This document shows positions 47,276-58,519 of a stretch of DNA of 64,000 nucleotides, piece by piece (position 1 is the stretch's first letter; every line of letters begins with the position of its first letter). Made by a program: the position numbers and the translations under genes. The DNA comes from Oopsacas minuta. Lineage: Eukaryota > Porifera > Hexactinellida > Lyssacinosida > Leucopsacidae. Under the pieces are notes generated by a model. The model worked only from the letters and a program-made list of their open reading frames with translations, searched no databases and had not been told where the DNA came from. The stretch lies in contig JAKMXF010000011.1 in NCBI GenBank assembly GCA_024704765.1, positions 139,070 to 203,069 on the forward strand, given 5' to 3'.

Positions 47276-47556
47276 CTATTGTAGCCTTATTGCGACCCAA
47301 GTGTTTCGTCCTGGCATGGACTCCTCAGTTGCGTCGCCTTTTCCGAAATACACTTCAGATGGATCAGAGTTACTTAACGTTTTCGCCACTGGGGATATGC
47401 CGTTGCGGGTCACGTTTCCATTATCTGGGCTCGCCATGATTGGGATTGCGTTGCCTGAATAGCCTCGGACAGAGGTCCCCACAAGGTTTAATGTACCTTG
47501 CCTTTGAGCGCTTTCGAAAACTCTTTGTATGGAAGTTGAAGATCGAAGGCAAGACG
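47276..47556 (-). other. Candidate 3' exon downstream of RAG1-like copy 2
   Basis: An open frame follows a plausible acceptor (TATTTGATTAG before CGTCTT at 47556). It reads LRSSTSIQRVFESAQRQGTL, then GNAIPIMASPDNGNVTRNGI and PSEVYFGKGDATEESMPG, ending at a stop at 47276. Its base composition is richer in GC than the surroundings and it is on the same strand directly after the RAG1-like gene. No family was recognised. It could be a terminal exon of that element or an unrelated remnant. Confidence 0.3.
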
Positions 47557-47624
47557 CTAATCAAATATTAAAGAATTAAATAGTATGTCTCGATCGATAG
47601 TCTGGTGAAGCAAATTTGTACATT

Positions 47625-49686
47625 TCAGCCTGCAGGTGTGTCCGATTCTTCCACATTCCTTACCTCAAGGACATTGCGAAAACCTATCAGAACTGGATCG
47701 CTTTGGCTCAACAGACGGACAAATATATCTCTGGAATTTGTTGTGAATCAAATTTTCCTCGCAAGATGTTCACGATATCTTCGGATTAATTTATTGCAAG
47801 CCTCCACTGCTTCTTCAGAGAAATTCTTTAATCCAAATCCTCCATTACAATCTCGAACTAGTTCAGTGGAGTGGGCAAGTAGACGATGGAGAGATGGAGT
47901 AACATTTGCCCAAGGAAAGTTAGAGAGTATCGATTCGTAGGTGTCCTTACAAAGAGAATTCAGTTTGTCTGTATCTACTGCATGATCACAGTTGAAGATA
48001 CGCAATAGAACTGATAGATTACTATGCAAAGTATTAATTGGCTCTCTCATATCTTCTGAAATCAAAGTGGAAACCCAATAAATTAAGTTATTTTTATTGA
48101 GAAAACACTGTCTTGCCATATTTCCAGTTGAAGTTGTTCCTCCATCACTGGATGGTTGATCGATTCTCAGCCCTGTTTTCTCGCATAAGAACTCCCGGGT
48201 AAATTTCATTGACTCCTTTATCACTCTAGAAGTTGGCCACCATTTAAAAGTACCTGAACGAATGTGGTATATAAGAAGCATAAACCAACGAAAGACACAA
48301 GTATAGGTATGTAGTGGTGATGCTGGTATTATATCAATCTCAGATATGGGTTCGTGTGTTAAACCACAACGATCTTTCGAAGGTAGTAATAAATAGTTTT
48401 TTGTGTCCACAATAGAGAATATTTCCTTTGCTGAAGTTATCGTCCTGTTGATAGGAAACCCTGATCGGACAAGTTCTAAATCTGTTAATTCTGCAAAACT
48501 TGCAGTACAAAGTTGGCAACTTGCACCACCTGCTCCACTCAGGATACCAAACATTTTCCCATCAAACATTGTACGGAGAATTTCAACTCTAACATTACCA
48601 TATGGTAGCTCTAGTCCGTCCTTTTCAATGTTAGTCACCTCAGGATTGATCATAAGATCCATTAAGAATTTAGTATTCTTTTTGTTTTCCTTTTGAGCTA
48701 CTAATGCCATTGGTCTGACACAGAATGGTGAATTAGGAATTTGGTTTGACCAAAAGGTATTTCCATCAGAATCAATAATTGATAGCATCTTGAAGGCAAA
48801 GAGAATGAAATTTTTTGTATTAAATTGTGGGTTCCCATAGAACTGGTTGTAAATTTTATGACAACCGGAACCATCTAATCCATCTGCGATGGTAAGCTCT
48901 AACGGATATTTTGGACCATCGGGACATAAGTTAGATTCAAGCAATCGTAAAGTTGTCTGTTGTAAGATAGATTTGTATGAGACACCAATTCCTATTTTAA
49001 CTTGATCATTGTTCCGAATTTCAATGATCTCAGATGATGCTATCATGGTGGCACGATAATCAGTTACTTTGTTGTATGGGGGGGAATATAATATTTTCTG
49101 GTTTACATAATTTCCTCATATTAGTGTACTTGCGTTTACCAATCTCAAGAATATCTAGCAAGAACACAGATTTGTCAATCGGCAATCGCTTGACGCTACA
49201 AGCAAATGTCCCATTGGAAAGAAGGTCTTTACATGAATTAGCTGTTCGTTGGTCGTTAGCTTCATTAGAGATTAGTTGTAGAGCATAGGTAGCTATTATT
49301 TTAGCATGAACATTTTCATTTTCTGCAATAGTAGCGATTAAATCCAAAAGTGGTTTTAATCTACATCTGTGAGCCTTCAGTGCCAATTCAGGCAAAGGTT
49401 TTCTAGACTCCTTTGCAAGGTCAACTGCAAAAACCATTCGCTCTTCTCCAATAATACGTTTCTTTGTGGGACTGGAGGGTTGAGTAGAATAAAACAGGAG
49501 TGGTTGCCATGTAGATAGATCGTTACACTTACTGAAAGCATCACGTTCAGACTTCAATTTGCTGAATCTTCTCCGAATTGAGGAGAATTCGCCATCTGAA
49601 AGATCATATATCTTGATGAAGGAATCGACTGCCGTTCTGATTGATGGTTGAGAAATAAGAAAATCAAATGCTTCCTGGTTATTCAT
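47625..49686 (-). pseudogene. RAG1-like (RAG/Transib superfamily) transposase, copy 2, nearly complete
   Basis: The start is ATG at 49686 (MNNQEAFDFLISQPSIRT). The first 208 codons shift out of frame in a run of seven G at 49078-49084. Dropping one base joins NIIFPP to YNKVTDYRATMIASSEI and the 432-codon frame 47748-49046. In that frame, ADGLDGSG gives D58 (RAG1 D600 equivalent) and MFDGKM gives D162 (D708). CQLC gives C177/C180 (C727/C730), LHRLLAH gives H387/H392 (H937/H942) and SEEAVEACNK gives E415 (E962). An in-frame TGA after LARKI replaces a sense codon seen in copy 1. Coding similarity continues to GFRNVLEVRNVEES and a stop at 47625. Thus only one indel and one nonsense change separate it from full length. 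No RAG2-like partner and no terminal repeats were found. Confidence 0.9.
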
Positions 49687-50489
49687 TTAGAATTTAAATA
49701 TTTGCTAGAAATTTAGTAAATAAAAGTAGTATAGTATGAATTGTTGATATTCTGAAATTCTTAAAAATTAACGGGCCGCTCTATTAAAAATGCTTAGTGT
49801 TCATTTGCGGGAGGTTGCGGGAGGCTAGATTTAGTTCTAAATTACAGATAATATCATGACAAATCACCCTAAAACAAGATATTACCTGGCCACGACTGAC
49901 CACAGTGAGTTTGAGGGGTATTTAGACCAAGGTATAATGTGTCCGACACACTATGTGACGTCAAAATTAACTGAACTATGGAGAAAATATTCGAAGTGAA
50001 ATACTTAGCTCTTATCATAATTGAGAAGATTATATTCTGAACTAATAATAGGTGAAAACTTAGAGCTGTCATTCTAATGAGTATTTCTGGATAGAGAGAA
50101 TTATATGCCTATGTGTAAACATAAAATAGAGATGAATAATGAATTCAATTATAGCCATCCACTAAGCATGACATTTGATTACAAAGTAATTGGAATTTTA
50201 CAAAGAAAATTATGATTCCCAGGTTTCAGACTATGGTGAATTTGATGGTAACATTTTCGAAAGCTTATGGGATGATGAAAATTTCAATCTAAAGCCTATG
50301 GTAAAGCCACTGTGTCATGATGTACAAACGTGTGGCATATTGAGGGGTACCAGTGATTCATATTTCAAACTTTCATCATGTATATTGGGTGAGTAGTGCC
50401 TAATAAAGTGATTTTCGAAATCCAAAAAGGTGACAATGGTGTCATAATTTGATCATAGGTGTAAATTTTCGTCCAAGATTGAACTAGAC
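49687..50489. other. Intron sequence without recognised features
   Basis: This should contain the 5' end of the RAG1-like element, but no inverted repeat starting CAC could be paired with the other side. A heptamer-like CACAGTG at 49901 points the wrong way for an element terminus. Confidence 0.35.
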
Positions 50490-51000
50490 TAATAAAACGC
50501 AATTTATATATATATATATAGGTTTGTATGACCAGAATTGATTGAAGGAACTGGAAGATCCCAGGCCTGATTTCACCAGAGGATTTTGGGCCTGGGTTGG
50601 ATAATTTCGACTGTTGGGCCAAAATTCAAACCTGTGACGAAAATATGACATCATTGTCACCTTTTAGATATCAAAATCACATTACTTACTGCAGTTCAGC
50701 CAATATACAATTATACATGATAGAAGTTTGAAATTTTGAATCACAGGTACCCCTAATATTGATAAATGACCTTGCTTCATGATTCTGACCAAAAACTAAC
50801 TCATCGTGGGACTATTACGTCATCATGACTATACAAACACTTACAATTTTCCAAAATTCGATTCATAATTTCTTAATTCCCGAGGTACGAAGTGCCGAGA
50901 TTACCAACCAAAAGCGATTTAATATCTCCAGTGTCACCACATAAGGCCATTCAATGTAATTTGGATGGACCTTGAACAATAAAATCTTCAAATTTTATAG
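50490..51000 (+). repeat. Dispersed repeat family, copy 2 of 3
   Basis: Ordered blocks match 61228-61770 from AAAACGCAATT through AATTGATTGAAG.AACTGG, TACATGATAGAAGTTTG and ATCACAGGTA to TTTGGATGGACC. From about 50632 it also matches 20160-20525. A (TA)n run lies at 50504-50520. No coding capacity was recognised. Confidence 0.7.
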
Positions 51001-53006
51001 GGGAGACTACTCAATCATTAAACCACCGTGGGAGATGGCAAATATGTAGTCAATGTAGATTAATTTGGCGCTTTTGATTTATGTAGAAATTATGTTATTG
51101 TGGGAACCAAAACAATAACATAAAACGGTTTCGGGTACATATGAAACCGTAGAAATGTGCAGAACGAAATATTCATAGACTTCATACTCCAAATAATAAT
51201 CAAAGGAATTGACCTGGAAATTGGGAAAGATAACAATAATAATAATAATTGAAATCTCAAAAATGTACTAACGACTACATAAGAATAGTGAATAGGAAAT
51301 TCAATTTTAATTCGCGTATACTAACCGAAGACAACTGGGAAAATGTGCCATTGTATAAGGTCAAATCTCTATTTGGATGCGGAATTAGCTAAAACGAAGT
51401 AGTAAACTATCGCGTCCATTATCGTTAAGAACATAACATTCGCCAGTAAACGGTTATTCCAGAGTAATTGTGAATATTGACATGCCATGAAGCAATCATT
51501 TTGGGCCTTTAAGACCGCGTTCTACTGCAATGCCACACTAAATTGATAGGCCCCGCCATGCTGGGATGTTCTTCCAAGTTAGAGAACTTGGCCATCTCAG
51601 TTTTGTAGAAAATTACTTCTCAAATGAAAATAAAAATTGCTATTACTTATAGCTAATGTATTTCTGAAAATCCTGGTTGAATAAAATTTCGAAAAGTAGT
51701 GGATTGATATCCTCGCAATTAGAAATTTAGAATCAAAATTAATAGTAATATTTGGATATTTGATGTAAAATGATAGTTGGGTGCAAAATTTGATTAATCA
51801 ACATATTACTATTAGCCACAACTTAGTAAAATGTGGCCAATAGTCACATATGTTGCCGGATTATGTTACTCACGAACAATCTTTGAGTTGTATAATTGGC
51901 GAATATTGTTGGCATATTTGCCATGAAATCAGCTAGATGAGAACGTCTAGACTTGTGTAATAGTTTGTTGAGAGCATTTGGGCAACAAATAGAATTAGCA
52001 ATGTGATGATGGCTGACAAAACATGTCCCAAATCAATTCCACCGTCTGTTTTATCATGCAAAAATTCTGATGGAATCCATTTTGAATTAGTTGTATGGCT
52101 AAGAATCGTCGTAGAGATGCTAGTTTCAATGATATAAGTTAAGATTTCACCTAAATTTGTAAATAATGTACTCATTTCATGGTTAGCGACTAGGTTTAGA
52201 GTACCTTGAAGGGAGGTTATGTGTATATGCATGAAACAGAGATTGAACAGGTCTATCGATGAAATCTTGACCTGAACGGCTGGTTAACCAATGACTATTT
52301 CAATATGCCTTAAGAATTAGAAACTCGAAATAACTTAGATAAGGTTTATTACCCTTTCAATAGGACTATTTTCATTATTGACCTAAATTTTATAGTGTAT
52401 TAATATGATTCATGTGGATAAATAATATTTACTTTTGCTTATAGATTGATGGTAATCGGCATGGTGGAAAGATACAGTAGATGACCGGTTCCATATCTGT
52501 TGTGAATATATCAATGAAATGTGATTTTTATCATTAAAGCATGAAACTTGCCAAACAAGTAGATCGATCTTTCTAATATTTACAAACATACAGGAATCAC
52601 AAAAGCGTGTTCGAAATCTGAATAAGCCATTTTAATGTGCCACTTTGTTTTGTGACATATATCGAAAACTCTGAAAGTTTCATAACTTCTATTAGGTTAC
52701 TCTAATTCAATTATGTCGATTTTCGTCATCAGTGCAAACATTCCAATCGTTTAATAGTAGTCAGTAAAATATATATGGGAACATCATTTCCCTAGTAACG
52801 CAGGAATTCGCAGGCAGGTAACAACCATTCATTGACAAAAATTGAACTGACTCAAAGTAAGGATACTTTTGTAAATATAGATTTTCTAATAACTACACAT
52901 TCTACAAGATTAAGAAATACATCTCTTGTAGATAGAGATTATCCGATATCGAATAACTGGGAACTTTGTGTATTGTGTTAATTATGTAATAAATCTAACC
53001 CCAAAT
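51001..53006. other. Intron sequence with one unassigned membrane-type ORF
   Basis: A 99-codon minus-strand ORF (51933-52232) has a predicted hydrophobic helix near its end (GHVLSAIITLLILFVAQML). No family could be assigned. Its start (SLQGTLNLVANHEMS) loosely resembles AQRQGTLNLVGTS in the candidate exon at 47276-47556, which may be coincidence. Otherwise nothing was seen. Confidence 0.35.
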
Positions 53007-53009
53007 CTG

Positions 53010-54023
53010 GGACCTGATTAACTAAAATTCTAAGAATTATTCTTAACTTAATTCTAAGTGTATTTCTAAGAATAATGCTAAGAATTCATGAATTATTCTT
53101 AGTTTTCGTTGAGAATTCTTAACTTGGCTATACTTAACGGATTCTAAGAAATATTCTTAGAATTGGGTAATTCTACTTGATTGATTCTTGCTATTGATTA
53201 ATCAAATTTATGCCAATTCATCCGACTTCAATCGCTTTTTGAGAAGATATGCACATAGTAGAAAATACAATCCTTATACTTGTATACTTGATTTATCATG
53301 AATGAGATTCACGAGTGACATAATCTCCTCCTGAGTAAATTCTTGAAGGAGTTTCGATTTTTCAGTGGCCATAACGCGAGCGATTTGTAAGATATTATCA
53401 CAATTAATTAATATTTTATTATTATTTATACTTATCACTAAAGATGATAATATACGTAAATGGATAAAATTGCATAGATTATGTATATTTTTGCAGGAGG
53501 TTACTCAAATGACTTTGACATTATTCACCTTAGTTTAGATACAACACTATTATGTCTTAAAATATATGAGAAATAATTTAATCACATAAATACATTTTTT
53601 GATGTCATAATACAATTCAGAGTGACGTCAAGAAATAGTATCTAAATATAGTTGGTATGTAATTAGACTATAGTTCTATGCTGCGGGATTACAACACGGT
53701 GGATATGATAATCAAACATATTGTCTTAAGCGATAAACAATCTTCTTTGTAAATAAATGCGTATTGATTATAATTTCATAGAAAAGTAGAATAAATTATA
53801 AGTTAAGTGTCCTCTTTACCTCACTAAATATTTTTCTTAGAATTATTCTAAGAATTGTGTCGTATTCTAAGAATTTAACTTAAGAATTAATCTAATACCA
53901 CTAATATAAATTCTAAGAATAAGACTTAAGTGTTGAGAATTTCTAAGAATTATTCTAAGATTTGGACTTAAAGTTAAGCAAAATTCTAAGAATTTGACTT
54001 AAGAATTTTAGTTAATAAGGCCC
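53010..54023 (+). mobile_element. Harbinger-like non-autonomous repeat, 1,014 bp, copy 2
   Basis: It has the same length and orientation as 24963-25976 and differs at only about a dozen positions by eye. The start is GGACCTGATTAAC and the end is GTTAATAAGGCCC. It is preceded by CTG and followed by CTC, so the 3-bp duplication is imperfect or the end is mutated. The near-identity of two copies 28 kb apart in one gene suggests recent activity or local gene conversion. Confidence 0.88.
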
Positions 54024-54026
54024 CTC

Positions 54027-54994
54027 AGTCTAAAATATTCAAGATGCTGACAAAATACCAATAAATTCAATATGTGTAATATATTTCTTCAGTCTATGAA
54101 AAAATAGCAAACAAAATTAATCTTATCTCAAATTAAAAAAAATAAGTTTAGATAAATTTTCGAAGAGTGGAATTGTGTCAATAATTGACTGTGGTGCATT
54201 AAGAACACACATGAACTATTTTGTTCTTTTATATGACCTGGAGGATGAAAATAACCAATAAATTCCTATTGTGAAGATCATCTCTCCGAACATAATTAGA
54301 TAATACATCAAGAAGGTAATATACGTATATGGCTTCCAAAGATTATCAAAGTATTTGTTTCGATATTTTCTTTTATCACTTTCAATTCAAATAGAAATAT
54401 TTCGAACACAAAATTATCTATAGTACAAAACTGAGGTGGTGAACAAAAATAGATGTGGTTATTCACCATAGTGCAAAAACCTTCCTAGAAACAATGGATG
54501 TTCTAAATTGTGTATGGATAATATTGTTTATTGTAGGCCTGTGTATAATCAATTAGTCAACCAACACCTCAAATAGTGGGTAATCTCCTTCTAGACCAGA
54601 AATATGTCAGAATCCAGTCATTATCTGCTAGGGTGCCACACTTACGGAGGCTAAGGATCCCTTCCACTTGGTCCTGGATATTCTGGTGGGGCTTAGGCTT
54701 CTAGTCCTTTAATGTTTCTATGGTGTATCATAGGGCTAGGTCCATTAAAGTTCAAAGAGTCAAGATCCGGTAGCTAGCACCCTCAGGGGAAATCAAAATC
54801 TATTGAGATAGCGAATATTAGAGTCAACGGATGGCTATCACTTAATGCAGTGGTTCTTAACATTTAGACATATATCGTCATTGGAAATTAAGTTTAAAGC
54901 ATATGTAGCGATTCTTTTTGGTAAAGTACTTTCTATTTACGAGATGTGGTAAAATGTTTCAGGAGTTCGTCAAGTCGAACTTGAATTCATTTAA
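54027..54994. other. Intron sequence; possible hAT terminus
   Basis: CAGTGGTTCTTAACATTTAG at about 54848 resembles a hAT left terminus of the CAGTGGTTCTTAACC type. No matching right end was found nearby. Confidence 0.4.
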
Positions 54995-55262
54995 GTGCTA
55001 GCTGACTTAATTTCTTCCTCTTTTCTTGAGTTTGATCTTCAACGAAAGGTATTTACAACTATCGACGGTATAAATTGATAATGCTGTTCCAAGTTTGAAA
55101 GGTGGTGAACTGAATTCTATTTGTTCCCAAGTCGACAAGTCATTCTTCTTAACAACGTTTCTTCGACTTTCATTCAATTTAGAGAATTTATATCCACAAG
55201 AATAAAATTCAGCTTCTGGGAACTGATTCAACTCCAAGAATCGTCGAGTGGTTTCTATGAGA
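54995..55262 (-). pseudogene. RAG1-like transposase N-terminal remnant
   Basis: The minus-strand peptide EAEFYSCGYKFSKLNESRRN followed by KNDLSTWEQIEFSSPP aligns with DGEFSSIRRRFSKLKSERDA and CNDLSTWQPLLFYSTQPSSP near the N-terminus of copy 2 (49580-49480). Similarity ends at about 55007. It shows that a fourth RAG1-like copy left debris in the same intron. Confidence 0.7.
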
Positions 55263-55434
55263 TTTTACTGGATTGAGATAAATCAAATGTTTCATTACTG
55301 ATCATGTTGATAGAGAATATAACAACTTTTTTAATGAATTCCGATATTACTTAATGTATTCCTGTATTTTTAGAAACATTAGCAATTTAGCATCATCCAA
55401 AATAAATGCCAAAGCCACAGGATGAGAAACAATA

Positions 55435-56749
55435 CAGTAGTGGCCTAATTAATACCATCGAGAGGTGCAATCAATTTAGTCACATATTTTAAACGCCGTA
55501 TTGCCTTGTTTGTTCAATTAATATTCAATATGAGCACTTTTGCTCTTAATGGCATCTAAAATGCATTTAGGCATAGACTTTACTAATTTGTGACAAATTT
55601 TCTGAATTTCTGGGTCGCTTTTCCACACCTCGGCAACAGATTTTATAACCTTCTCCTTGGTGGTACAATCAAGATTTTCTAAACGACTTTATAATGGCCC
55701 GGAGGTTTTCAATCAGGGTAATATTAGGGAGTTACTTGACCAATCCATAACTTTGATGTTGCTTGCTTCGTAATGCCTCTGTACCACCTTGGACGTGTGG
55801 CATAGGGCTAGATCCTGCTGAAGAACACAATCTCCATTAGGAAAGTGTTCTTGAAGCTGAGTTTGATTCTGCTGTTGATAACATTCATGCCTTGGCGGAG
55901 TTCATCATACCTTCGCATATGTGCAATTGTCCCGTAGCCTGGACACTGAACAACCCCAAACATGACTTTTTCTGGGTGTTTGACTTGCTGGCTGATATGA
56001 CCTGGACGAATGGAGGATTTGGAAGCCTTTCTTACGAACTTAACCTGCTGACCCTACACAAAAAAATGTGATTCATCTGTAAAGAGGACCTGCAACAACC
56101 TGTAGTAAGTTTATAAACATGAAACAACTAACTTATCGCCAATTATCGAGCGCCCAAGTTCGGTGGTTCTTTGCCCATTTGAGCCGGCGTTGGTATATGA
56201 CCTTGGTTAGTAGCTGTTTTTTCTTTGGAGTGCAAGTCTTGCATCCTCCATCGTAAAGTATGCGACCGACAGTCCGTGCGCTCACATCTAACCCCAAATT
56301 ATGCTTAATCTGATTCGGGAGGGCCTTGGGAGTTTTCCTACTAGCTGTAAGGACCATTCGCCTTTCTTGCTCAGTGGTTTTTGCATTCCGTCCACAGCGT
56401 CCAGGACGTTGAGTTTTAAGATATCCAGTTTCTTTGACTTGTTTACATAATCTGACAACTGTGGAGTAACTGACACGACATTCCAGAGCGATTTCTCGAA
56501 CCGTTTACTTGTGTACTGACGCAAAGCTAATACTTTCTGACTCACCAAGAGTGGAGTCTCCATAGTTAATTTTAGTCTAATTGTAAAAAATGATATTCAT
56601 GGCTGAGACAGTATTGTAGATCTCTCTTTACATGTTTTTGTCATTATGCAATCAATAACTGGAGTCCTTGTGCAACTGAATATAGATACCTAGTTATAAT
56701 GGTAAATAGAGTTAAACCTATCTTGGTGCAATAAATTTGGCCACTACTA
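55435..56749 (-). mobile_element. Tc1-type element with TIRs, decayed
   Basis: The left end CAGTAGTGGCCTAATTAATA matches the complement of the right end (TAGTAGTGGCCAAATTTATT) imperfectly. TA flanks lie at 55433-55434 and 56750-56751. Length is 1,315 bp. It contains a broken Tc1 transposase in the minus orientation. Confidence 0.85.
55505..56563 (-). pseudogene. Tc1-like transposase pseudogene
   Basis: From the start at 56563 the frame (METPLLVSQKVLALRQYT) is followed by shifted helix-turn-helix sequence. The frame 56133-56357 reads TPKALPNQIKHNLGLDVSAR, then QRRLKWAKNHRTWALDNWR, the block just before the first catalytic Asp in Tc1. Decayed minus-strand sequence to 55505 includes VLQQDLALCHTSKVVQRH (second catalytic Asp block). 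It continues with CTTKEKVIKSVAEVW and LVKSMPKCILDAIKSK, the normal Tc1 C-terminus. Confidence 0.88.
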
Positions 56750-56751
56750 TA

Positions 56752-57320
56752 TATCAGACAATGTATGGTGGATTGTTCTCAAGTGATATGCTGTGTTTGG
56801 TTACTTTAATATACTAAAAGTACATTGAGAGCAATCCATGCACTCTAGAAAATATCAGTTCTATAGTATTGTCAATGATCTCTCGAAGGTAACTAGTGCC
56901 TGCGGACGCAACTCAACGCATTAGATTTGCGGGCAACGAAAATCAGAATTTGGACTATAAAAATTAGTAAATTGAAAATATGATATAGCTCAAAAGTGAA
57001 CAAATTTATATGCACATACTTAGTTTCAATGAATTTTACGCAAACAACAGATCTAAGAGAGATACTGCTGAGGGAACCGACCAATGTCGATATTGGTATA
57101 TACTTAGGACATTCAAAAAATTCCCATCTTTGTTGAATATCTTGATACTACAGCATCTTACTAATCAAAATACTACATAAAATGTTCAAAATACTCCCCA
57201 TCTACATCTATACATAGTTATAGCCTTTCAACCCACTTCGAAAATGTGTTTTATACTCGTCTCTGTCCACAGAATTGAGGTGGTGGTAAATTCCGTTTCT
57301 TAGCTCTTGTTGGATATGAA
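56752..57320. other. Intron sequence without recognised features
   Basis: No coding or terminal-repeat signal was recognised between the Tc1 and mariner remnants. Confidence 0.4.
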
Positions 57321-58330
57321 TTATCCATCATCTGGGATGTTTTCTAGCTCAGGAAATAGCCAGAAATGACAAGATGATAGATCTGGGGAATAGGGAGGAT
57401 GTTCAATCGTTCCAAATCCGATATCCTCAATGACTTCCCTGACGTATTTTGAAACATGAGGTCTGGCATTATCGTGGAAAGTTTGATTCCTCGAGTTCTT
57501 GTACGCGGTAGTTGTGTTTGATAGACTTTCCCAATTTCTCTCAGGAACATATCTGCATACCATTCTGATTGAGTCGTTCTCCTTAGGCACAGGTATTTGA
57601 GCCACTGGCCCATATGCATCTATAAACATGCTTTAGAAAACCTTATCGCCTCGGAGTCCGGACGTGCCTTTTCGGGGGATAAGAACCTTTTGGAAGCCAC
57701 GATTGTGTTTGTTCCTCACGCAGAGGTTCAGAAATATTTATTCAGCTTTGGTCCCCAGTAGCGATTTCATATCACCTTCAAGAATCACAATCTCTATATT
57801 CTTTAAGCAAATTTCTCACAAGAAACCCTATTCTCTTTTGCCTCTTTGTGAGGAGTTTGGTATCCATCGCGGTGAAATCTTTCGATATTCGAGATAATCA
57901 TGTAGAATTGTATCAACACTTCCCAATAAGATGTCGAGGATTAGGGCAATCTCCCCAACGCTCAAATGGGGGTCAATATCCAATAGTTCCAGAATTCGAG
58001 AGGTAATTTAAGGGGTTGTAGCAGAAATTGGTTTCTCGGTCCGAGGGTCATCTTCAATGCTGCCCCTACCAGCCTGTAATTTACATGCCCATTCCTTTAC
58101 AGTGGGATACGCTAGAGCTTCCTTATGATAAACGGTGACTAGATCCTCATGTATCTGGAATGGTTTTCCGCAGAGTATGGTACGAAATATCAACATCAAA
58201 ACATTCCCATATTCCAATAGTTGGACCACTGTGCGGTTATAGTGGTTATTACAACAGATGGATGTTCGATGATGAAAAAGCTTGGACAATTAGTTCCTTC
58301 AGTTCAACAATTATGTTACGCCATTGTCTT
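57321..58330 (-). pseudogene. mariner transposase pseudogene (irritans-like)
   Basis: N-terminal pieces (58008-58289 frame) read IHEDLVTVYHKEALAYPTVK, then EWACKLQAGRGSIEDDPRTE, typical of the mariner DNA-binding domain. The downstream peptide HLSVGEIALILDI is the second helix-turn-helix. FHDNARPHVSKYVREVIEDI carries the second catalytic Asp. YSPDLSSCHFWLFPE shows the third Asp replaced by His. Many stops and frameshifts are present. Terminal repeats were not identified. Confidence 0.78.
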
Positions 58331-58519
58331 AGGCCTTTAATATAAGATCGAATTTATTAGAAACTTCTAGCAGCTTGCAAGAATTTGTGTATATTCAAGT
58401 GATCATGAAGATGAGGAAGCTTGTGATGAATAGGATACAGATGGATTAACTGTAATAGGCGCTGGTCGTATTGAACACGAAAATATCTTTTAAGTATTGA
58501 AATTGAACGATTAGTTAAA

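Noticed and set aside
49901-49907. CACAGTG heptamer near the 5' side of the RAG1-like gene, a possible recombination-signal-like terminus
   Set aside because: It points into the flank rather than into the element, no nonamer-like motif was convincing, and no inverted partner or 5-bp duplication was found.
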